Assembly (NCBI RefSeq): GCF_000445105.1
Contig: NZ_ATDP01000106.1
Coordinates: 1-64,000, forward strand
Direction: 5' to 3'
Source of the DNA: Sphingobium lactosutens DS20
GTDB lineage: Bacteria > Pseudomonadota > Alphaproteobacteria > Sphingomonadales > Sphingomonadaceae
Length of the DNA stretch: 64,000 bases
Part shown: positions 8,336 through 17,498 of the stretch, one piece after another
Numbering within the stretch: position 1 is the first letter of the stretch
How the letters are laid out: each line of letters starts with the position of its first letter
Made by a program: the position numbers and the translations under genes
Notes under the pieces: model-generated
What the model was told of the DNA's origin: nothing
Databases searched by the model: none
What the model saw: only the letters and a program-made list of their open reading frames with translations

Positions 8336-10322
8336 CCCCCGGCTCGTCGGCCACATCGTCTCGGTCCAGGGCTTTCGCGTGAAGGTGGAACTGCTGCCCG
8401 AGACCCGCTCGGCGTTGCGCGCGACGCCGGATGGAGTCCAGGCGGCAATTGCCATCAACGCCTACCTCACATTTTCGCTTGGAGCCGGCGAAACGGTGAT
8501 CGGCATCATCACCGATCTCGAAGCGCGCGAGACGTTCGATCCCGGCAGCGGCGATGACCTGAGCCTTGAACTGATGAAGCCGCGCCGCGTCGCCAGCGTG
8601 CAATTGCTGGGGACGATCGAACATACCGATGACGAGCCTGCCTTCAGTCCGAGCATTTCCGTGCTGCCGACGCTCGACACACCGGCGGAAATCGGGTCGC
8701 CGGACATCCTGCGCGCGGTGTTCGAGATTCCGCCTCGGCGCAACAAGCCCGAAGGCTATGACGAGAAGGATTTCGACTGCGACCTGAAGATCGGATTCCC
8801 GACCGGCCAGGATCGCAATGTCGTCCGCGCCTCCTATAACGACCTCTTCTCCAGGCCCTTGGCGATCGTCGGAAATACTGGTTCGGGCAAATCATATTCC
8901 GTATCGAGCCTGATCCAGAAGGCGATGGCGGCGCTTGATGGCGCTGCCGAGGAGCCACACGTCTTCATCCTCGACATCAATGGCGAATATGCCAAAGCCT
9001 TTCCGGCGGCCGAAGCGGCACAGCGCTTGCCCGATCGCATCTACCTCAATGGCAAGGAATTCGGCCTTCCGCTCTGGTTTCTGAACGCTGAGGAAATCTG
9101 TGCTTGGCTGAGCGCGTCGGAGCAGACGCAGGAGCCGGTGCTCAAGGATTGGTGGGCAATCGCCAAAGGCGGCGATGAGATGGCTGCTGCGAGCATGAGC
9201 GCGCTTCAAAATGCGATGAGCGCGCTCGACCAGTTGCTAAGCGAACTTACAAAATTGAAGCGAAAGTTTGCCGGTTCTTATTGTGATGCCATTGTAGGAC
9301 ACCTCGCGGATACGGATATCGACACTGCCGCGTTTGAAGCGCTCTTTGCCACTCATCGCACTGTCGATCAGTATAATCAGGATGTGATGGCTAATCAGGC
9401 CACTATTTCGACGGAGGGGAACAAACTCAAAGATGCCATCCGTGCGCTGATTGTCAGCGGGAGCGAAACAACGGAAGCAGGCGCACGCACCGCTGACTCT
9501 CCCCTACCGATCGCCCGCGCAACCCTCACTGATCCGTCGCTCATCAATCGCGCCGTGTCCAAGGAGGATACGTTCCGCGTGGATGCCCATCTGACGACGT
9601 TGAAGCTGCGGCTGAAGACTCGCCTCGACGATAAGCGGTGGCGTTCCTTCCTCAACTATGAGGAAGCCGATACGAAGATCGAGAAGCTGTCCTCATGGTT
9701 CGCGCGCTTCGGACTTGGCGCTGCCACAGGGCCGAAAGTCTCGGTGCTCGACTTGTCCATGTTGAGCAACGAGGTTCTCCCTTATGCGTGCACGGTGATC
9801 GGGCGGGTGCTGCTGGAGGCGCGTGAACGCCTGCCCGCAGCCTCGCGCTACAAGCATCCTTGGGTGCTCGTTCTCGAAGAGGCGCACAATTATGCGCGCC
9901 CGGCCCGCTCAGATGAGGATCGCGGACATCGCCTCGCCCGGTTGACCTACGAGCGGATCGCCAAGGAGGGCCGCAAATTCGGCCTTTCGCTCATCATTGC
10001 CAGCCAGCGGCCGAGCGAGATCAGCCAGACTATCATCAGTCAGTGCGCCAACTTCATCAGCCATCGCCTACAAAACCCTGACGACATCGACCATTTCCGG
10101 CGCATCATTCCAATGCAGGCGCGACGGCTTCTCGATCAAGTGACGATTCTATCGTCAGGAGAAGCGATCGTGTTTGGTAGCGCCTTCCACATTCCGACGC
10201 GCGTCCAGTTCGACCGGCCGGAGCCTGGTCCCTATAGCCAGACGGCCGCGCCCTATCATGAATGGCGGAAGGAACAGAATCCCTTCCCACTTTCGCAAGT
10301 TATCGAGGCTTGGGGTGCCTGA
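8328..10322 (+). CDS. HerA-like ATPase subunit of a SIR2-HerA antiphage system
   Basis: A 664-residue HerA/FtsK-type hexameric ATPase. An N-terminal HAS-barrel-like beta region (residues about 1-100) is followed by Walker A GNTGSGKSYS (about 182-191) and Walker B WVLVLEEAHN (about 512-521), with IASQRPSEISQTIISQC as the sensor/arginine region. A helical insertion lies between the motifs. It overlaps the SIR2 gene and should assemble with it, the ATPase gating or powering the NADase or nuclease response. The internal ATG at 8328 is the natural start within the upstream stop region. Confidence 0.9.
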   Translation: MDNPRLVGHIVSVQGFRVKVELLPETRSALRATPDGVQAAIAINAYLTFSLGAGETVIGIITDLEARETFDPGSGDDLSLELMKPRRVASVQLLGTIEHTDDEPAFSPSISVLPTLDTPAEIGSPDILRAVFEIPPRRNKPEGYDEKDFDCDLKIGFPTGQDRNVVRASYNDLFSRPLAIVGNTGSGKSYSVSSLIQKAMAALDGAAEEPHVFILDINGEYAKAFPAAEAAQRLPDRIYLNGKEFGLPLWFLNAEEICAWLSASEQTQEPVLKDWWAIAKGGDEMAAASMSALQNAMSALDQLLSELTKLKRKFAGSYCDAIVGHLADTDIDTAAFEALFATHRTVDQYNQDVMANQATISTEGNKLKDAIRALIVSGSETTEAGARTADSPLPIARATLTDPSLINRAVSKEDTFRVDAHLTTLKLRLKTRLDDKRWRSFLNYEEADTKIEKLSSWFARFGLGAATGPKVSVLDLSMLSNEVLPYACTVIGRVLLEARERLPAASRYKHPWVLVLEEAHNYARPARSDEDRGHRLARLTYERIAKEGRKFGLSLIIASQRPSEISQTIISQCANFISHRLQNPDDIDHFRRIIPMQARRLLDQVTILSSGEAIVFGSAFHIPTRVQFDRPEPGPYSQTAAPYHEWRKEQNPFPLSQVIEAWGA

Positions 10323-10393
10323 GCCGGAGCGTCGCGCTCCGACATTGCCCGCCGCAACGAGCGCCCCGCCCGGATGACGGGACGCTCGAACGG

Positions 10394-10738
10394 TCAGGTT
10401 ACGATCCGGCCGGCCCCACTGGCGAGGCGGGCGTAGCGGCTCAGCGGATACGCCGCCTCGAAATGGAGGTCGCGTTCGATCGGGAGCCCCAGCGGGCCGC
10501 GCATCGCCTCGATCTCAGCAAGGCTGACCGTGCCCAGCTCGGGCTCGCCGAGGCCGGGATCGCAGAGGCCGTAGAGAATGTCGGGCTCCTGGGGATCGCA
10601 CTCGCTGATGAGCCAGGTGGCGCCGGCGTCTGGCGTGAACAGCTTGACGACGGGCTTGGGATCGAACTCGGGATGCTCGATGCTCAAGCGGCCGTTGGCG
10701 ATAAGCTGCGCGCGGATGGTGTCGGTGATGAGCTGCAT
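10394..10738 (-). CDS. DUF2958 family protein
   Basis: A 114-residue protein that matches DUF2958: LITDTIRAQLIANGR at the start, PVVKLFTPDAGATWLISECD in the middle, then DILYGLCDPGLGEPELGTVS and the closing block with PIERDLHF. The function is unknown; it is a frequent neighbour of DUF736 and large ParB-like proteins on ICEs and plasmids. GGAGG lies five bases before the ATG at 10738. It is the last gene before the tRNA-Gly fragment, so it lies near the edge of the left element. Confidence 0.85.
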   Translation of the reverse strand: MQLITDTIRAQLIANGRLSIEHPEFDPKPVVKLFTPDAGATWLISECDPQEPDILYGLCDPGLGEPELGTVSLAEIEAMRGPLGLPIERDLHFEAAYPLSRYARLASGAGRIVT

Positions 10739-11182
10739 GACTGCCTCCATTCGGGAAGCCCTCCGATCGAGGGCGTGGAGGCGTTCGACCGGCGCAAGCG
10801 AGCGTCGGGGTCAGGCCCTACTCGGTCTGGTGCGGGCCGGGCTTGACCCCGACGCGGCGCCGGTCAGGCGTCCGAAACACCTCGCCGGGGAGGCCGAATG
10901 GGGGCGTCAAGCGGCAGGGTCCGAGGTGCGCGCAAAGCGACGGCGGCAACGGACATGACACCGCGATTGAGCGCGTTGTCTCCAAGTTCCACCCGATTGT
11001 CTCCAGCCGGCGGCGCCCTTGTCTCCGGCCACGGAGATCGCCGGGAGGGGCAAAAAGGCCGCGCGGCGACACAAGCGAGCGTGGGCAACCTTCGCCAGCC
11101 AACGCCAGGGGCGGCCCATTCTTGGCGATTTTCTGGAGACAATACGGAGACAACGGGCTTTGCCGAGGGTGTTGTCTCCAAC
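10739..11182. other. Non-coding region with six TTGTCTCC boxes
   Basis: No supported gene. The octamer TTGTCTCC occurs at 10976, 10997, 11019 and 11172, and as its complement GGAGACAA at 11135 and 11146. Starts are spaced 21, 22, 116, 11 and 26 bases apart, mostly near whole helical turns. They lie within 260 bases of the tRNA-Gly fragment, so they may be integrase/excisionase arm sites or regulator sites of the left element. Confidence 0.55.
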
Positions 11183-11205
11183 AAAAAAGCGGCCAGAAGG
11201 CCGCT
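11182..11205 (-). terminator. Intrinsic terminator downstream of the tRNA-Gly fragment
   Basis: On the minus strand a perfect 7-bp stem (AGCGGCC/GGCCGCT, loop of four) is followed by six T residues. It lies 27 bases past the tRNA 3' end at 11232, where the terminator of a tRNA-Gly gene is expected. This suggests the original 3' flank of the tRNA gene is on this side. Confidence 0.7.
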
Positions 11206-11230
11206 AATCTACTGTTTTCATTGAAGAAAT

Positions 11231-11277
11231 CTGGAGCGGGCGAAGGGATTCGAACCCTCGACCCCAACCTTGGCAAT
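11231..11277 (-). repeat. Left attachment site: 3' fragment of tRNA-Gly(GCC)
   Basis: A 47-base sequence identical to 44321-44367 in the same orientation. Read on the minus strand it holds the anticodon GCC in the TTGCCAA loop, the variable region, the T-arm GGTTCGAATCC and the acceptor strand ending in CCA. The 5' half of the tRNA is absent, so it is not a functional gene but an integration scar. Tyrosine recombinases commonly use tRNA 3' ends this way. Confidence 0.9.
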
Positions 11278-11331
11278 ATTCATGCCAGCAATAAATGCTT
11301 GAGAAATGCTCAGAAATTACCGGCGTTGAAA

Positions 11332-11351
11332 ATCCGTATACGATCCGAATA
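11332..11351 (+). repeat. Left arm-type repeat near attL
   Basis: ATCCGTATACGATCCGAATA differs at two of 20 positions from the copy at 44250-44269, same orientation. It starts 55 bases inside the left att core; the other copy ends 52 bases before the right core. This symmetry suggests arm-type binding sites for the tyrosine recombinase or its excisionase. Confidence 0.6.
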
Positions 11352-11418
11352 CAGAAGAGGGAACGTTAAGATATCCGGAAAATATCTGAGAGCATTTGCT
11401 CGTGTGTTCGACGTTCTA

Positions 11419-11461
11419 TTTCAGTAAAAGTCGTATATGGGTGGAGAGAGAAAACTTTTAC
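11419..11461 (+). repeat. 43-bp inverted repeat, left copy
   Basis: This 43-base block is the exact reverse complement of 42629-42671, which lies inside the 5' part of the PolB gene. Read in the plus strand it encodes the same residues (FSKSRIWVERENFY) as the polymerase. Sequence similarity stops sharply on both sides. It may be a relic of a second polymerase gene, a recombination site, or one end of an invertible segment. Confidence 0.85.
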
Positions 11462-11472
11462 AGAAAATGCTA

Positions 11473-11781
11473 TCAAATCTCGATCAGGTTGATTGTGCAA
11501 GTTCCATTCGATATCAGATAATCGACGCGATTGATGATGTTTCCGCTAGCGTCCGCTGTCAACAGCAGGGAATAAATTGCCCGTCCGGCATCCGTCGTCA
11601 GCGATATATACAATGTGTCGTAGTTACAGCCGGCACTCGGAGCCACGGTGAACTGAACATAGGCCGTGCTGTTCGAACCCTGCACACCGACTCTCGATAT
11701 CGTGCGATTGCTATCGATTACAGCAAGCGCAGGTGACGACATCAGAAAACCAGCCAAAGCCGCGACAGCATATTTTTTCAT
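11473..11781 (-). CDS. Small secreted protein, paralogue of the gene at 12052
   Basis: A 102-residue exported protein. MKKYAVAALAGFLMSSPALA is a clear signal peptide with an AXA cleavage site. The mature part is small, polar and beta-rich, with two Cys (GCNYDTLY and NGTCTINL) likely forming a disulphide. The layout (A-Y-V near the start, Cys-Asn/Ser, a Tyr-Leu strand, a C-terminal Cys-Thr-Ile block) matches the divergently read gene at 12052, so they are paralogues. GGGGGA precedes the ATG at 11781. Function is unknown; it sits beside RHS genes in several such loci by inference only. Confidence 0.7.
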   Translation of the reverse strand: MKKYAVAALAGFLMSSPALAVIDSNRTISRVGVQGSNSTAYVQFTVAPSAGCNYDTLYISLTTDAGRAIYSLLLTADASGNIINRVDYLISNGTCTINLIEI

Positions 11782-12051
11782 CCGTCTATCCCCCATGCAA
11801 AGTGTAGTCATCGCCTGTCTTAATCGGAAGAATCATAAAGGCAATCACTGTTCGCGGATAGGATGATAAGCAATGGATTCGCCATTTCGGTGTGAATTAA
11901 ACGCTTGCAATGTAGGAAATTTAGACACATCGTCCGGACAACTAGGGGTGTAACGCACATTCGATAGTGCTTGCCATTGGGCAGGCAACGTTAATCGTCA
12001 TGCGCGCTTGTGCTTGGCCTTCATGACGTGTGCCTACGAACGGGGGTGATT

Positions 12052-12387
12052 ATGAGGATGTTTCGACTAGGTTGCATTTTTCTTGCAGGTCTTTCCTCCC
12101 CGGCTTTGGCAGTGTGCGGAACCAACGCTTGCAGCAATGTCACTATCACTCGGCTTTGGACCGCTGCGGACGGTAAGGCCTATGTGAAAATATCCGATGA
12201 CATTTCGCCGCTGAACTGTTCTCCACTGAATTCTGAATATCTCACACTGCTTCAGAGCGATTCCAGTTCGGCGTGGGTCTATTCCGCCATGCTGACATCG
12301 TTTACGGCGCTAGGCGGCAAACTCGCGCGCATCCGGATCAATGAGGGCACTGGCGGATGCACGATCTCCTATGTGTGGCAGGAGTAG
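12052..12387 (+). CDS. Small secreted Cys-containing protein
   Basis: A 111-residue exported protein starting MRMFRLGCIFLAGLSSPALA, a signal peptide ending in ALA. The mature domain has CGTNAC near its N-terminus, then AYVKIS, a central Cys, and a closing GGCTISYVWQE block, resembling its neighbour at 11473. A GGGGGTG site lies just before the ATG; a second Met two codons later is an alternative. It is followed after 23 bases by the small YD-repeat protein, so it is likely co-transcribed with the RHS genes. Function is unknown. Confidence 0.7.
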   Translation: MRMFRLGCIFLAGLSSPALAVCGTNACSNVTITRLWTAADGKAYVKISDDISPLNCSPLNSEYLTLLQSDSSSAWVYSAMLTSFTALGGKLARIRINEGTGGCTISYVWQE

Positions 12388-12410
12388 ACCTTAGGAGTTC
12401 GGAGGGACGT

Positions 12411-12674
12411 ATGAAGATTTTGCCAATCTGTGCCTGCATGTCGATGGCGTGTTTTCCTGAACACGCCTTTGCGTCCAGCACAACGACATACACCTACGAC
12501 GCTCTCGGTCGACTGGTGCAGGCCAGCACAACCGGCACGGTCAATAATGGCGTGCAAATGAGCACGACCTACGACGCGGCCGACAATCGCCAGACCTATC
12601 AGGTCACGGGATCTAGAAGCAAGGTTGTCGTCGTACCGATCAATGGGCTGACGGTCATCCCCATCACCAATTGA
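12411..12674 (+). CDS. Short secreted RHS/YD-repeat protein
   Basis: An 87-residue protein with a signal peptide (MKILPICACMSMACFPEHAF then A) and a single YD-type repeat pair: TYTYDALGRLVQAST and STTYDAADNRQTYQV. It is far too short to form an RHS shell. It may be a remnant of an RHS gene or a small partner of the large RHS protein 40 bases downstream. The start at 12411 has GGAGGG. The tail is hydrophobic (KVVVVPINGLTVIPITN). Confidence 0.7.
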   Translation: MKILPICACMSMACFPEHAFASSTTTYTYDALGRLVQASTTGTVNNGVQMSTTYDAADNRQTYQVTGSRSKVVVVPINGLTVIPITN

Positions 12675-12714
12675 AAAGCCGTGAGAAATTTCTTCATTTC
12701 ATCGAGGGTATCAA

Positions 12715-15700
12715 ATGCGTCTTTCCACTCGGCCTTTTGAGGACCTCACCGACCATATTATATCCTTGGCAATCCTCCTATTTGCCTTCCCTCATTTGGC
12801 CAATGCTGTAACCCCGGAAGCAGTTCCACCGGTCCGACAAAGTGTCGACGCTAACGGTGTGGATATGGTGAACGGCATTTTTGTCATGCCTCGAGTAGAC
12901 GTATCTATCGGGCCGTCGGACAATTCCGGACTGGTTTATGGAAGCACGGGTTATCGTGATACAATTGCTGCTACCATCAACTCTGACGGCTATAATTTCT
13001 ATGTCAGTGTAGGTGGATTTTCAGACCATTTTACCCTGAATGCTACAGGTTTCACAAACGTCGAGCGCAATGGATCAACATTGTCCCGCGACGATGGCTA
13101 TCATTACGACTATCGAACATCGGATGGCACGCTAGTTCGTTTTTTTCCCGCAAATGGGCAATATGATCGGTTTGTCGCCAACACAGGATGGGTTTCTTAT
13201 ATCCAATATCCTGATGGAACGCGACGAACCTACATATACAAGGGACAAAACTACTGTCCTATCGAGAAAAACCCAGAGTTTCCGACATGTCCTGTAGCGG
13301 AAGCACGGAGCGTTCGCCTGCAATCGGTCCAGACGTCAGCGGGTTACCAGCTAAAATTTAGCTATCAATCCAATACGCTCAATTGGAGTGACGACCTCGA
13401 CGCATGGAACACTCTCTCCAATGTACGAGGCGTAAACAATGCGGTCGACTACTGCGATCCCTCCGCAGATAGCTGCACTTTCACGGCAAGCTGGCCCTAT
13501 GCTGCTTATTCAGGTGGAACTGTCTCAGACCAAATGGGGACTGTTCGGACTGTTACCGTTGATGCAACCTCTAGCACTATCAAGACCTATATTCGGGTAG
13601 GTACGTCGGCGGCAAATGACATCACGGTGGTTCGCGACGCGACGACCAGTCTCGTCTCTAGCGTCAAGAAAGGCGGAGTGACGTGGAATTACACTTTCGC
13701 CGATGCCAACGGCAAGCGAACCATGACGATGACCGGCCCATCCTCGATACAGCGGACAGTGGTTTCTGACCTCACAACTAAATTAATAGACTCCGACACC
13801 TATGCTCCCGGAAGGGCGATCACCTACACCTATGATAGCTTTGGGCGGGTTGATACGATCACCTACCCCGAAGAGAACTACACCAAATATTTCTATGACA
13901 GCCGTGGCAACGTGACAGAAACCCGGCAGGTGCCGAAGCCTTCATCGGGTACTGCTACCATAATCACCTATGCCGCTTTCCCGTCCGTCTGCGATAACAT
14001 CGTCAAATGCAATAAACCTTTGAGCACAACCGATGCTAACGGCAATGTCACCGAATATACCTACGACGACACTCACGGCGGTATTCTCACTGTAAAACTG
14101 CCGAAGGCAACTGCATCGGCGAATAACTCTGTAACTACATATACATACACGCCAAGGCAGGCTTATTTCAAGCAGAGCGCCAACGCCATCTCCGCGTCGG
14201 GCTTCACGGCTTTTAAACTTACAGGCACGTCGGCTTGTCAAACAATGGCCAGTTGCGTGGGCAGTCAAAACGAGGTGCGCACGACCGTTAACTATGGTCC
14301 TCAAGTCGCCGGCACGGCAAATAATCTTCTGCCGGTCAGTTCCTCATCAGGGTCAGGGAATGGATCGCTGACTGCAACAGTTGCCATGGCCTATGATATC
14401 ATAGGCAACCGTTTGACGGTTGATGGCCCACTGACTGGAGTGAACGATACGACCCGAACGCGCTATGATGCGCGGCGTCGGGTGACTGGCGTTATAGGTC
14501 CCGATCCCGACGGTAGCGGTCCGCTAAAACACAGAGCAGTCCGCTATACGTTTGACGCGCAGGATAAATTGACGGGTATCGATATCGGTACGGTCAACAG
14601 CCAGTCCGATGCTGCATGGGCAGCCATGAGCGTACTTCAGACTGCCGTTTTGACATATGACGCAAGCAGGCGGGTGGTGAAACAGGTCTTTGCCGGCGGC
14701 GGCACGACTTATAACGTGAAGCAATTTAGCTATGACGCTGCTGGGCGGCCCGAGTGCGCAGCGCTGCGAATGAACAGTTCGGCCTGGAATTCTCTTCCCG
14801 CTTCCGCTTGCACGCAGCCGTCTCCGGGAAGTTACGCGCCCGATCGGATCACCCGCAATGTATACAATGTTGTTGGCGAAGTCACAGTTGTGCAGTCGGC
14901 CTACGGGGTGACACCGGCTAACGGTTTTCCTGTGACATTGCAACGCAATGAGGTGACCAATAGCTACTCACCCAATGGGAAACTTACCTCAATCGCTGAC
15001 GCCAAGGGAAACAAAACCACATATCAATATGATGGGCAGGATCGCTTGTCCAAGACATGTTATCCCGCGACCGGCATCACAGGCTGCACCGCAGCGGCTG
15101 ATTATGAGCAATCGACCTATGACGCGAATGGCAATGTCATCAAACTCCGGCTTCGCGATGGGCAAAATATCGGATTTACATATGACAACCTCAATCGTCT
15201 GATTGTAAAGAATCTGCCTGGTGCTGAACCGGATGTTAGCTATGGCTACGACCTTCTCGGGCGTCTTCTCAGCGCGTCAGGGGGAACGACCCTTACCTTT
15301 AGCTATGATGCGCTGGGTCGCCTTCTAACCGACGGTCAGGCATTTGGCGGGATGACCTATGAATATGATCTTGCCGGGCGCAGAACGAAGGCGACCTGGA
15401 ACGATGGTTTCTTTGTCCGTTATGATTGGAATCTCGCAAATCAGATGACGGCGATCAAGGAGAAGGATCTGACATCGGGCGTGGGTCTTCTCGCCACTTT
15501 CACTTACGATGATCTGGGCAGACGGACAAAGCTGCAGCGTGGCAACGGTACAGTCACGAATTATCAATTGGACACCGGGTCGCGCCTTACATCATTGGAA
15601 CAGAACCTCTCTGGGACAGCACAGGATCAAACGCTGGGCTTTGGATATAACGCGGCCGATCAGGTCGTCACCCGCACGATGTCAAATGACGGTTATGTCT

Positions 15701-17007
15701 TTGGTGAACAATATAATTCCGCGCGCGCCTATGCTTCCAACAAACTAAACCAGTACACGCTAGCAGGTACATCAGCGCCTGATTATGATGGTCGCGGAAA
15801 CCTAATTTCTATCGGACCGCGCACATTCAGCTACAGCTCCGAAAATCTGATGATGACTGCTAGCGGCGGGGTAACGCTTCATTACGATCCGATTGGTCGT
15901 CTCCATGAATATGACACAAGCGTGTCAAAGCGCTTCTTATATGACGGCGGACACATTACAGCAGAGTTGGCCAATCCCTCAGGCACCGTTGCACGCCGTT
16001 ATGTTCAAGGGCCTGGTGTCGATGAGCCTATCGTCTGGTATGAGGGCAATGGCACCGCCGATCGCCGCTGGTATCATGCTGATGAGCGTGGCAGCATAAT
16101 AGCGATCACCAACGGCAGCGGTGCCAGCATCGCCACCAACCGCTATGATGAATGGGGAAATTCTCAGAGCGAAAACGTGGGAATATTCCAGTATACGGGC
16201 CAAATATGGCTGCCAGAGCTAAGCATATATTATTACAAGGCTCGCATGTATGATCCGCGCTTGGGGCGCTTTATGCAAACAGACCCCATCGGTTACGCGG
16301 ACGGTATGAACTGGTATAACTACGCCGGGGCCGATCCAGTGAATGGCATCGACCCATGGGGCATGCAGGCCTCTGACTCGGTTTGTGTCAAGAACCCCTC
16401 GCTGTGCGGTAAAAATACAGGTAGCTTGGCGGGATACGACACTGGGGCGAAACTTGCCGACGGTGTTGTTAACACCGGTGATTCAGGTCCTGGCAGCAAG
16501 GGATCAACAGCGCTTTCGGGTGATACACTTATTGTAACCGCTGGCATCAGCGGGGGTGGAATATCGTTTGAAAATTTGCCAGGGGTGTCCATCGAACAAG
16601 GTGGTTACTACGGTGGAACGCCGCAAAATGTTGTCAGCGATGTTCTGAACCATGACATCGGTGCTGACATCATCGTGATGGCCAGGAAAGTGCCGCAGCC
16701 AGTTCAGAACTTCATCAGCGATTGGGCAATCAACTACGACTGCGCGTTCATCAGTAGCAGCAGTTGTTCGACGATGGATTACGTCACGGTCGCTGGCGCA
16801 TTGCTGGGAGGCGGTGTCGCCGCGAACACAGCGATAGAAGGGGCGTCGAAAGGGTTCGCTAAGTATGGAGTGGGACGCGCGGGTCAGATCAGGTTCTTTG
16901 AGAACCGCCTGATACTAAGGCTCGATGTGAATAAGCCTATAACCCACTTGAATGTCGAAGGCAGGATGTTTGGTGTTACCTTCAACTTCCACCTTCCGAA
17001 GTGGTAA
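12715..17007 (+). CDS. RHS-repeat polymorphic toxin
   Basis: A 1430-residue exported RHS protein. An N-terminal hydrophobic segment (IISLAILLFAFPHLANA) looks like a signal peptide. More than a dozen YD repeats (for example YTYDSFGRVDTITYPEENYT and FTYDNLNRLIVKNLPG) fill residues about 370-1150 and should form a closed shell. The RHS core motif (LGRFMQTDPIGYADGMNWYN then DPVNGIDPWG) lies near 1183-1215. The last ~215 residues are the variable toxin part, ending GRMFGVTFNFHLPKW; I cannot assign the toxin activity. The stop codon overlaps the next start (TAATG), which points to an immunity gene. Codon use is more AT-rich than in the flanks. Confidence 0.9.
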   Translation: MRLSTRPFEDLTDHIISLAILLFAFPHLANAVTPEAVPPVRQSVDANGVDMVNGIFVMPRVDVSIGPSDNSGLVYGSTGYRDTIAATINSDGYNFYVSVGGFSDHFTLNATGFTNVERNGSTLSRDDGYHYDYRTSDGTLVRFFPANGQYDRFVANTGWVSYIQYPDGTRRTYIYKGQNYCPIEKNPEFPTCPVAEARSVRLQSVQTSAGYQLKFSYQSNTLNWSDDLDAWNTLSNVRGVNNAVDYCDPSADSCTFTASWPYAAYSGGTVSDQMGTVRTVTVDATSSTIKTYIRVGTSAANDITVVRDATTSLVSSVKKGGVTWNYTFADANGKRTMTMTGPSSIQRTVVSDLTTKLIDSDTYAPGRAITYTYDSFGRVDTITYPEENYTKYFYDSRGNVTETRQVPKPSSGTATIITYAAFPSVCDNIVKCNKPLSTTDANGNVTEYTYDDTHGGILTVKLPKATASANNSVTTYTYTPRQAYFKQSANAISASGFTAFKLTGTSACQTMASCVGSQNEVRTTVNYGPQVAGTANNLLPVSSSSGSGNGSLTATVAMAYDIIGNRLTVDGPLTGVNDTTRTRYDARRRVTGVIGPDPDGSGPLKHRAVRYTFDAQDKLTGIDIGTVNSQSDAAWAAMSVLQTAVLTYDASRRVVKQVFAGGGTTYNVKQFSYDAAGRPECAALRMNSSAWNSLPASACTQPSPGSYAPDRITRNVYNVVGEVTVVQSAYGVTPANGFPVTLQRNEVTNSYSPNGKLTSIADAKGNKTTYQYDGQDRLSKTCYPATGITGCTAAADYEQSTYDANGNVIKLRLRDGQNIGFTYDNLNRLIVKNLPGAEPDVSYGYDLLGRLLSASGGTTLTFSYDALGRLLTDGQAFGGMTYEYDLAGRRTKATWNDGFFVRYDWNLANQMTAIKEKDLTSGVGLLATFTYDDLGRRTKLQRGNGTVTNYQLDTGSRLTSLEQNLSGTAQDQTLGFGYNAADQVVTRTMSNDGYVFGEQYNSARAYASNKLNQYTLAGTSAPDYDGRGNLISIGPRTFSYSSENLMMTASGGVTLHYDPIGRLHEYDTSVSKRFLYDGGHITAELANPSGTVARRYVQGPGVDEPIVWYEGNGTADRRWYHADERGSIIAITNGSGASIATNRYDEWGNSQSENVGIFQYTGQIWLPELSIYYYKARMYDPRLGRFMQTDPIGYADGMNWYNYAGADPVNGIDPWGMQASDSVCVKNPSLCGKNTGSLAGYDTGAKLADGVVNTGDSGPGSKGSTALSGDTLIVTAGISGGGISFENLPGVSIEQGGYYGGTPQNVVSDVLNHDIGADIIVMARKVPQPVQNFISDWAINYDCAFISSSSCSTMDYVTVAGALLGGGVAANTAIEGASKGFAKYGVGRAGQIRFFENRLILRLDVNKPITHLNVEGRMFGVTFNFHLPKW

Positions 17008-17255
17008 TGGCTATGATCGACAAGAGGGTTAGGGACACAGTTCTTTCTATCGTATTGCAGGAACAGGATAGGTCTTCTGCGGACTGGAGCCGAATAGAGG
17101 CAGACGCATTTTCCGCTATCAAATACATCAATGAGAACAATGTTGTGATCGACAATCTCATCTATCACTTTCTCGAAGATGTGGATGCCCGAAGGAAGAG
17201 CGAGGCGTTCGCTCTTCATCAAACTGCGGGCGTTCTTAAAATGTTGGAAGCGTAG
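17007..17255 (+). CDS. Putative immunity protein of the RHS toxin
   Basis: An 82-residue acidic, all-helical-looking protein (DWSRIEADAFSAIKYINEN, DNLIYHFLEDVDARR) without signal peptide or membrane segment. Its ATG shares a base with the RHS stop codon, so translation is coupled; a second ATG two codons later (17013) is possible. Position and size are those of immunity genes that follow polymorphic toxins. I do not recognise the family, so the role is inferred from context. Confidence 0.6.
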   Translation: MAMIDKRVRDTVLSIVLQEQDRSSADWSRIEADAFSAIKYINENNVVIDNLIYHFLEDVDARRKSEAFALHQTAGVLKMLEA

Positions 17256-17498
17256 AAGCGCGCTGACGCTGCCTGCTCACATGGTCTTGGCCATCTGATC
17301 CTGCGCCTGCTCCGGCCTTTGCTAGGCAGGCGTGTGTCATTGAAGTGCCGTTGCGGTGAGTGAGACAGTGCCTCGCAGGTTCTGGGGTCATGTGAGATCC
17401 AGCGGAGTCGAGATTTTTTTGTCAACAGGTGCGCTTACGGCGTGACTTGGGTGTGGGCTGCTGGCATCCTCCTTGTGGTAAAACGCGAGAGATATCAG

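Noticed and set aside
11231..11277. A functional tRNA-Gly gene
   Set aside because: Only the 3' part from the anticodon loop is present; the D-arm and 5' acceptor strand are missing. The same holds for 44321-44367.
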